Positions 1-8,632 of a stretch of DNA of 60,558 nucleotides are shown here, piece after piece. This DNA is from an uncultured Ruminococcus sp. (GTDB lineage: Bacteria; Bacillota; Clostridia; Oscillospirales; Ruminococcaceae), in assembly GCA_902786975.1 (NCBI GenBank), contig CADAES010000013.1, forward strand, positions 1 to 60,558, given 5' to 3'. The notes under the pieces were generated by a model. That model worked only from the letters and a program-made list of their open reading frames with translations, was not told the origin of the DNA and did no database searches. A program made the translations under genes and the position numbers. Position 1 is the first letter of the stretch; each line of letters begins with the position of its first letter.

Positions 1-26
1 TCACCGTAAATGATCTGTTTAGCCAT
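1..26 (-). CDS. groEL: GroEL chaperonin, N-terminal fragment (runs off the window)
   Basis: Only the first eight codons are present, reading MAKQIIYG, the typical start of the 60-kDa chaperonin GroEL, which folds cytosolic proteins together with the GroES lid. A GGAGGG Shine-Dalgarno sequence lies at about 34-39. It follows groES by 19 bp on the same strand, the usual groESL operon, and shares its CIRCE-controlled promoter. Confidence 0.9.
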
Positions 27-45
27 AGTATATCCCTCCAAAAAA

Positions 46-385
<340 letters not shown>

Positions 386-389
386 ATAC

Positions 390-417
390 ATTGTAGCATA
401 TTTTTTTGAAATTTCAA
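390..417 (-). promoter_or_regulatory. Sigma-A promoter of groESL
   Basis: Read on the minus strand, -35 TTGAAA (412-417) and -10 TACAAT (390-395) are separated by 16 bp. The start of transcription would fall at the edge of or inside the CIRCE element. Confidence 0.8.
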
Positions 418-534
418 GTCATTTAATGGCTTTTGGTGAAATTTTGTCACTTTGCACAAAAGACCTTGCGGAGGAAATGTTTTTTTATCTATTTGTAACA
501 CGACTGTTAAAAAACTATCGCAGATACGCCCTTT

Positions 535-555
535 GCTGATAGTCCGACTATCAGC
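535..555. other. Perfect 9-bp hairpin in the groES / response-regulator gap
   Basis: GCTGATAGT and ACTATCAGC flank a 3-base loop. It sits in the 462-bp gene-free stretch 319-780 between divergent groESL and the two-component system. It has no T-run directly after it, so it may be an operator or leader hairpin rather than a terminator. A -10-like TATAAT is at 680-685 without a clear -35; nothing else was recognised in the gap. Confidence 0.4.
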
Positions 556-780
556 TTCTATCCGTTTTTTCGTACAAAATGTTATCATCTTGTTATGTTT
601 TTAACGCTTTAGCGCGATAAGTTCAAGAAAATTAAATTTCTGTTCATATTGTGTTCAAACATTGTCATTGTGAATTTGTTATAATGCTTATATTAATTGA
701 AATAATTATTTTTATTTGTTCAAATTTCGAGAATTCACAAAAACGGATATATGCAGATAAAAAACGAAAGGATGAGGAAA

Positions 781-1482
781 ATGTCACTTGGACGAGTATT
801 GGTAGTAGACGACGACAAGAACATCTGCGAGCTTTTAAGGCTTTATCTCGAAAAGGAAGGTTACGGCGTTATACTTGCTCATGACGGCGAGGAAGCTGTA
901 GTAAAATTCAATGCACTCAAGCCTGATATAATCCTGCTGGACATCATGCTCCCGGGACTTGACGGCTGGCAGGTATGCCGTGAGATCAGAAAGAAATCCA
1001 ACGTACCTATCATAATGATAACCGCAAAGGTCGAGACCTTTGACAAGGTGCTCGGACTTGAGCTCGGTGCTGACGACTACATTGTAAAGCCGTTTGACAC
1101 CAAGGAAGTTATCGCAAGAATAAAGGCAGTTTACAGACGTGTAGGTCAGACCTCTGCTGAGGCTGAGATAAAGGAAGTCAAGTATGACAAGCTGTCTGTA
1201 AATATGACAAGGTACGAGCTGAGGGTAAACGGACAGGTGCTCGACACTCCGCCGAAGGAGCTTGAGCTTTTGTTCCACCTTGCTTCCAACCCGAACAGGG
1301 TTTACACCCGTGACCAGCTTCTTGACGAGGTATGGGGCTTTGAGTACTACGGTGATTCCAGAACTATCGACGTTCATGTAAAGAGACTGCGTGAAAAGCT
1401 TGAGGGCGTTTCGGACAAGTGGGCTCTTAAAACAGTATGGGGCGTAGGCTATAAGTTTGAAGTTGCTGAATCACAAGAATAA
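781..1482 (+). CDS. OmpR/PhoB-family response regulator
   Basis: A DNA-binding transcription factor activated by phosphorylation. The receiver domain (about 1-120) has the acidic triad DDD at 10-12, phospho-acceptor Asp54 in LLDIMLPG and the conserved Lys in YIVKPF. The C-terminal winged helix (about 140-230) has the typical ...YYGDSRTIDVHVKRLREKLE recognition region. I chose the ATG at 781 (MSLGRVLVV) because AGGATGAGG sits just upstream; in-frame ATGs at 751 and 772 lie in or before that SD. The sensor kinase follows 9 bp downstream. A FtsX-type ABC operon is convergent to it, an arrangement reminiscent of Bce-type peptide-sensing modules, but the link is inferred. Confidence 0.93.
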   Translation: MSLGRVLVVDDDKNICELLRLYLEKEGYGVILAHDGEEAVVKFNALKPDIILLDIMLPGLDGWQVCREIRKKSNVPIIMITAKVETFDKVLGLELGADDYIVKPFDTKEVIARIKAVYRRVGQTSAEAEIKEVKYDKLSVNMTRYELRVNGQVLDTPPKELELLFHLASNPNRVYTRDQLLDEVWGFEYYGDSRTIDVHVKRLREKLEGVSDKWALKTVWGVGYKFEVAESQE

Positions 1483-1491
1483 CAGGTAATC

Positions 1492-2913
1492 ATGAATAAG
1501 AGAAAAAGTATTGTTTTTAAATACTTTGCATTATGCACAGCAGTAATACTCATAAGCTTCATATGCTTAGGGGCAGTATTACTGCTTGTTTCTTCAAGGT
1601 ATTTCATAGGTGAGAAAAAGAACCTTATGACCAAAAACACCGAGGCTCTTGTTTCGTTCACGAAGGAAAAGCTTGAAAACGACCCTGCCAACTGGAAGGA
1701 TGCCGTTACAACGAGAATGCACGAATACTCCATAAGCAGCAACGCTGATTTTATAATGTGCAACAAGGGCGGGTTCATAATCTACAACACCGCAGAGGAC
1801 TCCGACAGCAGCCCTTCTGTCGTTTCGTCAAAGGGTCTTGAAAAGTTCGGCGAGAAATGCACCTACGATTTCGGTACGCTCGGAGGAACGTTCTCCCAGG
1901 ATCTTCACCTGACGGGGATGAGCTTTGCTGCAAACGGCCCGGGATACTATATGTTTGCATATTCCTCAAAGACCGAGCAGGAAAACTACATGTGGACGAT
2001 ATCCGAGATATTCATTATCTCTATGGTCGGCGTGCTTGCGGTCGCAATGTTCCTTGTGTATATCCTCACTATCAAATTCACCGACCCTATCAAGGAGATA
2101 GCCGAGGTGTCAAAGAAGATAGGCAACGGAGATTTTTCCGTCACCGTTCCCGACTACGATGTTGAGGAGTACGCACAGCTCAGCAGCGCTTTCAACGAAA
2201 TGGCTGCCAGCCTTAAAAACTACGACACGATGAGAAACAGCTTCCTTGCTAACGTTTCTCACGAGCTCAGAACTCCGATGACCTCTATGAGCGGTTTTGT
2301 TGACGGTCTGCTTGACGGAACGATACCGAAGTCGGAGGAAAGGAAGTATCTGAAGATAATCTCCTCAGAGGTCAAGCGTCTTGCAAGGCTCGTGCGAAGC
2401 ATGCTCAACCTTGCCAAGATAGAGGCAGGCGAGCTGAAGCCAAATCTGACGTCGTTCTCTGCTCTTGAACCTATCGTTGACACGCTCGTTACCTTTGAGC
2501 CGAGGATAGACCAGAAGCGTATCGAGATACAGGGTCTTGACGTTGACCGTGTGACGCTCTACGCCGACAACGACCTCGTTCACCAGGTAATGTACAACCT
2601 TATCGAGAACGCAATTAAGTTCGTTGACGAGGACGGATATATAAGGTTCACCTTCACTCCGTCGGGCGATATGACCGTTATCTCTATCAAAAACAGCGGT
2701 GAGGGGCTGAGCGAGGACGAGCTTCCGCTTGTGTTCGACCGATTCTATAAGACGGATAAGTCCAGAGGTCTTGACAAAACAGGCGTCGGACTGGGTCTTA
2801 ATATCGTGCGCTCTATAATCAAGCTGCACGGCGGTAAGATAATGGTGCGAAGCGTCAAAGGCGAGTATACCGAGTTTATCTTTACCCTGCCCAATAAGCC
2901 TACCGACGAATAA
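1492..2913 (+). CDS. Membrane sensor histidine kinase
   Basis: Partner kinase of the preceding response regulator. Two membrane helices (about 11-33 and 169-192) flank an extracellular sensor domain of some 135 residues with no recognised fold. HAMP follows (about 193-245), then HisKA with the phospho-acceptor His near 256 in NVSHELRTPMTSM, and HATPase_c with NLIENAIKF and GVGLGLNIV boxes. The 473-residue length is normal for the class. The ligand is unknown. A strong hairpin terminator follows at 2974. Confidence 0.93.
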   Translation: MNKRKSIVFKYFALCTAVILISFICLGAVLLLVSSRYFIGEKKNLMTKNTEALVSFTKEKLENDPANWKDAVTTRMHEYSISSNADFIMCNKGGFIIYNTAEDSDSSPSVVSSKGLEKFGEKCTYDFGTLGGTFSQDLHLTGMSFAANGPGYYMFAYSSKTEQENYMWTISEIFIISMVGVLAVAMFLVYILTIKFTDPIKEIAEVSKKIGNGDFSVTVPDYDVEEYAQLSSAFNEMAASLKNYDTMRNSFLANVSHELRTPMTSMSGFVDGLLDGTIPKSEERKYLKIISSEVKRLARLVRSMLNLAKIEAGELKPNLTSFSALEPIVDTLVTFEPRIDQKRIEIQGLDVDRVTLYADNDLVHQVMYNLIENAIKFVDEDGYIRFTFTPSGDMTVISIKNSGEGLSEDELPLVFDRFYKTDKSRGLDKTGVGLGLNIVRSIIKLHGGKIMVRSVKGEYTEFIFTLPNKPTDE

Positions 2914-2973
2914 GGTGTTTGCCGAACGAGGATACCCGCCCGGCAGCGAAACACGACCGAACAGTATGAACAA

Positions 2974-3016
2974 AGCCGATGCCTGCTGATTTTTCAGCAA
3001 GTATCGGCTTATTTTA
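2974..3016 (+). terminator. Intrinsic terminator after the two-component operon
   Basis: AGCCGAT...TGCTGA pairs with TCAGCA...ATCGGCT around a TTT loop, followed by T/A-rich sequence. The 29-bp core from GCCTGCTGA to ATCGGCT recurs exactly at 13876-13904, so this hairpin is itself a repeated sequence. It lies against the end of the convergent ABC operon. Confidence 0.8.
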
Positions 3017-3670
3017 TGCATTTACGACCTGTCCGTCGCTTATCTCTATCACCCGTCCGCACTGCTGTGCTATCTCGCTGTCGTGGGTGACGATGATGAC
3101 GGTCTTGTTCTGCTCCCTGTTGAGCTTTTTCAGCAGGCTCATCACCTCCTCGCCCGAGGCTTTGTCGAGGTTTCCCGTAGGCTCGTCGCAGAGTATCACA
3201 TCCGGGTCGTTGATGAGTGCACGGGCGATAGCTGCTCTTTGCTGCTGACCGCCCGAAAGCTCAGAGGGGTAATGCTTTACCCTGTCGGCTATATCAAGTG
3301 CGGTGTAGAGATCGTTTTCGGCTGTTCCTTTTTTCTTGGCGAGCTTTGCTGGGAACATAACATTCTCCTCGGCGGTAAGTTCGGGTATCAGATCGAAAAA
3401 CTGGAACACAAAGCCGATATTTTTGAGTCTAAACTCCGAAAGCTTTGTATCGTTGAGCGTGCTAAGGTCGGTATCATTGTAAAAGACCTTGCCCTCGGTG
3501 GCTTTGTCAAGTCCGCCGAGCAGGTTCAGAAGCGTGCTCTTTCCGCTGCCCGATTTGCCGATTATTGCGACCATTTCGCCGTCGTTTATCGTGATGTCCA
3601 CGCCCGCAAGTGCCGTGACCTTGCCCTCGCCCTTGCCGTAGGTCTTAGTGAGATTCTGCGTTTTTATCAT
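3014..3670 (-). CDS. ABC transporter ATP-binding protein, MacB/LolD/BceA type
   Basis: A 218-residue nucleotide-binding subunit that would power the FtsX-type permease encoded just upstream. Walker A GKSGSGKST is near residue 38, the signature LSGGQQQRAAIARAL near 138, Walker B VILCDEPTGNLD near 160, and the switch His is in VTHD. The start overlaps the stop of the permease gene by 4 bp (ATGA), implying translational coupling and matched amounts. Subunits of this type serve export or mechanotransmission systems rather than nutrient uptake. Confidence 0.95.
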   Translation of the reverse strand: MIKTQNLTKTYGKGEGKVTALAGVDITINDGEMVAIIGKSGSGKSTLLNLLGGLDKATEGKVFYNDTDLSTLNDTKLSEFRLKNIGFVFQFFDLIPELTAEENVMFPAKLAKKKGTAENDLYTALDIADRVKHYPSELSGGQQQRAAIARALINDPDVILCDEPTGNLDKASGEEVMSLLKKLNREQNKTVIIVTHDSEIAQQCGRVIEISDGQVVNA

Positions 3671-6600
3671 CTGCGTTTCCTCCCTCTGCTGATAGAATAT
3701 GCGATGTTGTCGTCAAGCCTTGAGACAGATCTGCGTGTGAGCACAGCAGTAACCGCAAGCATCACTGCGAGCACGATCATAGCCGGTATCAGAACCTTTA
3801 CGACCCACATCTCATCGTTGATAAGATGCACATTTCTCATCTCCTGTGCCTGTGTGTTGAGTGCTGATTGGATCTCGCAATTCTGCTGCAGTGTCAGAAG
3901 CGGATCGGTTTTTAATGATTCTTCAAAGATCTCCAGCATTTTTTTGTAGTTCAAAAGATTTATGTGCTGAACAAGCTTTATAGCCGCAAGCGAAATGCCT
4001 GCCGCTGCGATCGGGATACGGATACTGTCGAGCAAAAGCCTTCGCCTCAGTTTTTTCAGCGGTGTGCCTATCGCCCTCATCACACTCAGCTGGTACTCCT
4101 TCATTCGTATCTTCATGCCAATACCGTTGAAATACGCCGCAAAGCCGAGCAGCGACATAAGAACGATCATCAGTGCGGTCGAACCGAACTGTGTGAGCTT
4201 GGCGATCCGGAGCTTTCGCTTTTCCTGCGTGTAAGACAAAAGCTGCATATTTGCATTCATCGGGATAAGACCGCCATCAAGCCTGACCTTTGAAAAGATC
4301 TCCGTGTAGACTGCATCGTTCAGACCCAAAGCCCTTGCTCCGTCAGCAGTTGTCAGCAGACAATGGTTTATCGCCGGTTTGTCGGGACTGCTTATCAACC
4401 CTCCGAGCACACAGTATCTCAGCACCCTTTCGGCATCGTCGGGCAGACAGACCACCGCACCTATCGTTGTCTTTTTGTCGGTGATGCACTTTATGTATTC
4501 GGTCTGCGAGGCTGTGTCAGTGCCCTGCGCGCTTCCTACGGTTATGCTGTCGCCTGCTTTGAACGGACTGTCCGATCTTGTTACGAATACTGCCTGTTCA
4601 CCTTTAGCTATCCTTTCGGTATCTATCTTTCCCGATACAACATATTGAGAAAGCATCTCTATCGTCTTTTTGTCCGCAAGCTTTGTCTGTACAGCGAACA
4701 GATATCTGTTCTTTTGCAGATATTCCTTTGCCTGCGGCGTGATATGCTGCATCAGTGCCTCGGTCTCCTGCTGTGTACCGAGAACTATCTGACCGGGCAG
4801 AGTGGTATCCTTGTCGCCGACTATAAATGTGTTGTTTACCGTTCCCGTTGACATAGCGTCAAGCTTATCGGCTGTTTCGTCGGTCGTTCCGTTTATATGA
4901 CTGCTTGGCTGAGAGATAAACAGATCGCCGAAGCCGTATCCCGACGCAGATGCCGTTGAATAATACTCCTCCAGTCCGTCATCTTCAAAGGTCAGACCTT
5001 CGCTGAAGCTGTCAATTATATCCGGCTGTCGGTCTACACCGTCCATCAGCCACGACTTTCCCCGGTCGGTGAAGATAATATATCCGAACAGCGTCGCAAA
5101 ACAGATAAGCGATAGTGCCATGACCTGAATAACGGTAACGGTGCGGCTGCGAAATACCTTAGCAAAGCATCTGAACAGGGAAGCTGCTTTTCCCCTCCTT
5201 CTGCTTTGTCGTGTAAGCTTTGACAGCAGTGCTGTGAAAAGGTAACCCACAGGCAGGATAAGCACCGAAAAGGCTATCGCTGCGAAAAACGGGTCTGCTG
5301 TATAATCCGTGACCAGTCTGTCTGATGTCAGACCCGAATAAGGCGTCTGTTCAAGTGCATTTACTTCAAACGAGTATATACCTATGTATGCTCCGACACC
5401 GAGTGCTGTTCCTATCAATGTCTGAACAGCGGAAAGGATAATGCACTCTATGGCGTACATAACATTCAGTCTTCGCCTTGACAGTCCGATGCGGCGAAGC
5501 ATCTGCAGGGTCGATCGTCTTTCAATGAATATGTTTCTTGTTACTGCTATCACAGACAGAACAGCTATAATCACAGCGATCCCCGAGAAAATGTAAGCTT
5601 TAAGTCTTTCCGGTGTGCGATAGACCATAGACTGTTCAAGCCACCCTTCCTCTTCTCCGCAGCCGCTTGACATATACGGTTCATTTGCCTCGTCGATCTC
5701 GTCAGACTTATATTTATAGATCAGATCAGCCAGACCGTCTTCCCAGCCGATACAAGCATTTCTTATCATCGTAAATGAATAGATCGGCGTTTTATCCAAA
5801 GGTGTAAGGTATACAAGAGGCAGGGCAAATCTCAGCTCGAAGTCCGCAGGCTTGCCGTAGCCGTTGGCAGTCGGTCGCTGCGTGCCGTAGATCTCGGAAA
5901 TGATGCCGCTGAGCCTGAATGTTCCGATGTCAAGTGTTATGTGGTCTCCGACCTTGCCTGCATAGCCCATTTCTTTCAGGACGCTTTTTTCTATCGCTAT
6001 CTCATCGCTGCTTTCGGGTAATCTGCCGCTGTCAAACGGGATATGTGCAAGTCCGTACCCATCGTCTAAAGCACCGTATTCAAACTCTCTGTCTCCTGCC
6101 TTTATTCTGCCGTATATATTTATCTTTCCGAGCTGTGTCTTGTCATCGCAGATCTTTGAAAGCAGCTCGTCCGAAGCCTGCGGTATCGCATACTGGTACC
6201 TGCCCCAGTGATCGTATTCCCTGTGAAGCGATCTGTTGAAAGATGCTCTTATCATCAGAAACGCACAGCAAACAACAGCACACAGCAGCACTCCCGAGAA
6301 CAGCAGCGCTGCAAGGCTCTTTTTATGCCTGCGCCAGTATTTGAACGTAAAGCGTGTAAGCTCCTTTGCAGTCCCGCCGCTGAGCCTGCTCAGTGCCACG
6401 GGAACACCGACTGCCGCGGCACCTACCGCCGCAGCCGTCCCCACAGCCGCACCCGACAAAAGCCCCGCACCTTCGAGATTTGCCAGCACCGCACTCAACG
6501 GTACAGCCGAAAACAGCCTGCCCTTTTCGGTCAGCTTTTCTATCTGCTTTTTTATCTTTTTGCGAGCCGAAAAAAGCTTTTGCTTGGCGTTGTTCGGGTT

Positions 6601-7077
6601 CGTTCCGATGACCTCGGCGACCTCGCCCACCGACAGCCCGTCGTAATAGTACAGTATCACCGCAGAGCGCATATCGGTCGGCAGAGAGTTTATCACCGCA
6701 CGCAGCTGCTCCCTTGTCTGTGCGTTTATCGCATAGTCGTCGGGCAGCATCAGCGGCTCGGAAAGCGCCGCAATCCCGGCGGTCTGTTCAAGCTGCTTTC
6801 TGTCGAGCGTCAGCTTTTTGACGTGGTCGGAACACTTGTGATAGGCTATGCAATACAGCCACCCGACAAACGATTCCTCCGAGCGCAGCGTGCTGATGTT
6901 TTCCATCGCCAGCGTGAATGTTTCCGCCGTGATATCCTCCGCAGCGTCCGCATCGCCCGTGTTCTGCTTTGCAAAGTAGTACACCTTTGCGTAAAATTCC
7001 CTGTACAGCTTTTCAAACGCCTCTTTATCGCCGTTTTTTGCCTTTGCCGCATATGCGGATATATCATTCTTGTTCAT
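3667..7077 (-). CDS. ECF sigma factor fused to a two-half FtsX/MacB-type ABC permease
   Basis: One uninterrupted 1136-residue frame. Residues about 8-90 form sigma region 2 (AEDITAETF, GWLYCIAYHKC); about 118-180 form sigma region 4 with the helix-turn-helix LSVGEVAEVIGTNPNNAK. An Ala/Gly-rich hydrophobic stretch (about 190-235) links to a complete permease. Membrane segments lie near 254-275, 496-516, 541-565, 600-625, 645-670, 957-985, 1015-1040 and 1096-1120, with two large extracytoplasmic domains (about 275-495 and 672-955). A normal ECF sigma factor is about 170-190 residues and carries no transporter. The ATPase gene overlaps its 3' end; a 48-residue ORF overlaps its 5' end. Inference: a membrane-tethered sigma factor controlled by, or released from, the transporter. 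A permease that has recruited an inactive sigma domain is the alternative. Confidence 0.88.
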   Translation of the reverse strand: MNKNDISAYAAKAKNGDKEAFEKLYREFYAKVYYFAKQNTGDADAAEDITAETFTLAMENISTLRSEESFVGWLYCIAYHKCSDHVKKLTLDRKQLEQTAGIAALSEPLMLPDDYAINAQTREQLRAVINSLPTDMRSAVILYYYDGLSVGEVAEVIGTNPNNAKQKLFSARKKIKKQIEKLTEKGRLFSAVPLSAVLANLEGAGLLSGAAVGTAAAVGAAAVGVPVALSRLSGGTAKELTRFTFKYWRRHKKSLAALLFSGVLLCAVVCCAFLMIRASFNRSLHREYDHWGRYQYAIPQASDELLSKICDDKTQLGKINIYGRIKAGDREFEYGALDDGYGLAHIPFDSGRLPESSDEIAIEKSVLKEMGYAGKVGDHITLDIGTFRLSGIISEIYGTQRPTANGYGKPADFELRFALPLVYLTPLDKTPIYSFTMIRNACIGWEDGLADLIYKYKSDEIDEANEPYMSSGCGEEEGWLEQSMVYRTPERLKAYIFSGIAVIIAVLSVIAVTRNIFIERRSTLQMLRRIGLSRRRLNVMYAIECIILSAVQTLIGTALGVGAYIGIYSFEVNALEQTPYSGLTSDRLVTDYTADPFFAAIAFSVLILPVGYLFTALLSKLTRQSRRRGKAASLFRCFAKVFRSRTVTVIQVMALSLICFATLFGYIIFTDRGKSWLMDGVDRQPDIIDSFSEGLTFEDDGLEEYYSTASASGYGFGDLFISQPSSHINGTTDETADKLDAMSTGTVNNTFIVGDKDTTLPGQIVLGTQQETEALMQHITPQAKEYLQKNRYLFAVQTKLADKKTIEMLSQYVVSGKIDTERIAKGEQAVFVTRSDSPFKAGDSITVGSAQGTDTASQTEYIKCITDKKTTIGAVVCLPDDAERVLRYCVLGGLISSPDKPAINHCLLTTADGARALGLNDAVYTEIFSKVRLDGGLIPMNANMQLLSYTQEKRKLRIAKLTQFGSTALMIVLMSLLGFAAYFNGIGMKIRMKEYQLSVMRAIGTPLKKLRRRLLLDSIRIPIAAAGISLAAIKLVQHINLLNYKKMLEIFEESLKTDPLLTLQQNCEIQSALNTQAQEMRNVHLINDEMWVVKVLIPAMIVLAVMLAVTAVLTRRSVSRLDDNIAYSISRGRKRR

Positions 7078-7210
7078 CTTTTTCTATCTCCTTCGGTCGT
7101 GAAAAGACCCTCTCGTATACCCGAGCCTCACGCTCGCTGTCCTCGCTATCGGTGTCAAGCTGGGTCAGCAGCCATACGATGAAGCTGTCAACATCAATGT
7201 TCTTGTCCAT
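7064..7210 (-). CDS. Small acidic 48-residue protein upstream of the sigma-permease fusion
   Basis: The frame starts MDKNIDVDSFIVWLL and ends EIEKDEQE. It is rich in Asp/Glu, with no membrane segment and no recognised domain. An AGGGG SD sequence lies just upstream of the ATG, and the stop overlaps the start of the sigma-permease gene by 14 bp, which suggests coupled translation. Its position is where a small regulator of the sigma domain might be expected, but that is inference. No family was recognised. Confidence 0.55.
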   Translation of the reverse strand: MDKNIDVDSFIVWLLTQLDTDSEDSEREARVYERVFSRPKEIEKDEQE

Positions 7211-7367
7211 AGCATACCCCTTTCGTTCAAAGGTCTATGTAATATAGACGAAAACAGCCCGTTTCGGTTAGCGGGTGCGGGAGATTTGAGCGTATAGCAC
7301 AAAACAGAAGCTGTCCGTTTGTTCAAAATGCCCCTGTGCAGACCTGTCCATCAGACAGTCACGGCAG

Positions 7368-7396
7368 AAAAAAGCTCCCCGCAGAAAACGGGGAGC
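7368..7396 (-). terminator. Intrinsic terminator after the epimerase gene
   Basis: On the minus strand GCTCCCC pairs with GGGGAGC around a 9-base loop, followed by six T. It lies 8 bp past the stop of the epimerase gene. The remaining gap up to 7210 holds the presumed promoter of the sigma-permease operon and a 24-bp sequence (7307-7330) that recurs inverted at 13845-13868. Confidence 0.88.
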
Positions 7397-7403
7397 GAAG
7401 CTA

Positions 7404-8333
7404 TTACTTTGTGTTTGACAAATTCCAGCGGAAGGTCGATATCCTTCGAGCCTTGGTGTTGTCGATGTTCCAGTTGTAGAACGTGAACGTCGGGTCGAAA
7501 TACCTGTAATCCGTTCTCATCTGTCCTTTGTTGACAGTCAGTACAACACTTGGGTTTTTCTGAATAACAGCACCGATGCGGTACTTTTTCTTTTCGTAAT
7601 CGATTATCTCCGCTGCAGTGATCGTCCTCGTGTCGCATACGTTGTAAATGCCCTCGTATCTTCCCTCGGGAACGTTCACGATGCCGTTGATAAAATCGAT
7701 AAGATTATAAAGACAGCAGAACGAGAAGCCGTACTCGCCCTCCTTGTAGATATATGCCACGTTTTCCTTTGAATCAAAGACCCTTGTGTGCAGGTTCTGT
7801 GTAAACTCGGCATGATATATCGGTGCGACCCGGGCAATAACAGGTATCGTCCTTGATTTTTTAGTCGCCTTCATCAGCGCCTTTTCACTGTCAAGCTTCA
7901 TATTGGTATAGTTGGAGACGCCCTTGTCGGGGAAGGTCTCCCTGATAGGTTCTCTGCCCTTTTGTATACCGTATACCTGAGTGGTGCTGATAATGATGAC
8001 GCTTGTGCAGCCCGCCTTTACGGCAACATCGTAAAGATACTTGTCGCAAAGCTTGCTCCTTTTCATCTCTGCATCGGTGATGTATGCATCAATGTCGTTA
8101 TCCACCGTGTTCGCAAGATGTACCACTACGTCAATGGCATTGTTGATCAGGAACTGGGATACCGTATTCTTATTTGTGATATCCTCCTGGAGAAATTCAT
8201 AGTTTGGGTTTGTGCCTACAAGATCATTTGTTTTGTTGTCAACACCGAATACTTTATGTTTTTTGTTCAGCAGACTTTCGACAACTGCTTTTCCTATCAT
8301 TCCGCTGGCACCGGTAACAAGAATAGAAGACAT
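7404..8333 (-). CDS. NAD-dependent epimerase/dehydratase (extended SDR)
   Basis: A 309-residue extended short-chain dehydrogenase-like protein. The Rossmann motif is GASGMIG at 8-14, the second strand ends in VFGVDN, and the catalytic Tyr/Lys pair is in YTNMK, with a Ser/Thr triad partner in IIISTTQVYG. Such enzymes oxidise, epimerise or dehydrate nucleotide sugars. The substrate cannot be read from the sequence, and no sugar-nucleotide gene neighbours it. It is monocistronic, with its own promoter and terminator. Confidence 0.85.
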   Translation of the reverse strand: MSSILVTGASGMIGKAVVESLLNKKHKVFGVDNKTNDLVGTNPNYEFLQEDITNKNTVSQFLINNAIDVVVHLANTVDNDIDAYITDAEMKRSKLCDKYLYDVAVKAGCTSVIIISTTQVYGIQKGREPIRETFPDKGVSNYTNMKLDSEKALMKATKKSRTIPVIARVAPIYHAEFTQNLHTRVFDSKENVAYIYKEGEYGFSFCCLYNLIDFINGIVNVPEGRYEGIYNVCDTRTITAAEIIDYEKKKYRIGAVIQKNPSVVLTVNKGQMRTDYRYFDPTFTFYNWNIDNTKARRISTFRWNLSNTK

Positions 8334-8366
8334 AGTGTCACTCCTTTCATCGCATACTACATAGTA

Positions 8367-8394
8367 ATTATATCACATTTTCGCCGAATTGCAA
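8367..8394 (-). promoter_or_regulatory. Probable promoter of the epimerase gene
   Basis: On the minus strand, TTGCAA (8389-8394) and TATAAT (8367-8372) with a 16-bp spacer, about 34 bp before the start codon. Confidence 0.6.
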
Positions 8395-8443
8395 AGCTTT
8401 TTCGTGATTTTCTCAAAAGTTTAGAATTTGTAAATAAATTCTC

Positions 8444-8472
8444 TTGCGATTTTTTGTGTATTATGATAAAAT
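8444..8472 (+). promoter_or_regulatory. Probable promoter of the YhcC-like radical SAM gene
   Basis: TTGCGA (8444-8449) and TAAAAT (8467-8472) with a 17-bp spacer. It leaves a leader of about 155 bases before the ATG at 8633, in which no regulatory structure was recognised. Confidence 0.5.
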
Positions 8473-8632
8473 AATCAAAGAAAACAGTGAGATTTGTTCA
8501 CACATTATACATAACAAATATTTGAACACAAATAACCGCTGAAATTTGTAACAACGATGATACAGAAAGTCAAAAGTTATTCTGTAAAATCGTGGGATTT
8601 TAGTTAATAGTTTCAGATAAAGAGGTGAACCT

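Noticed and set aside
651-884. Plus-strand ORF overlapping the start of the response regulator
   Set aside because: It runs out of frame into the receiver domain; the regulator frame has strong domain evidence.
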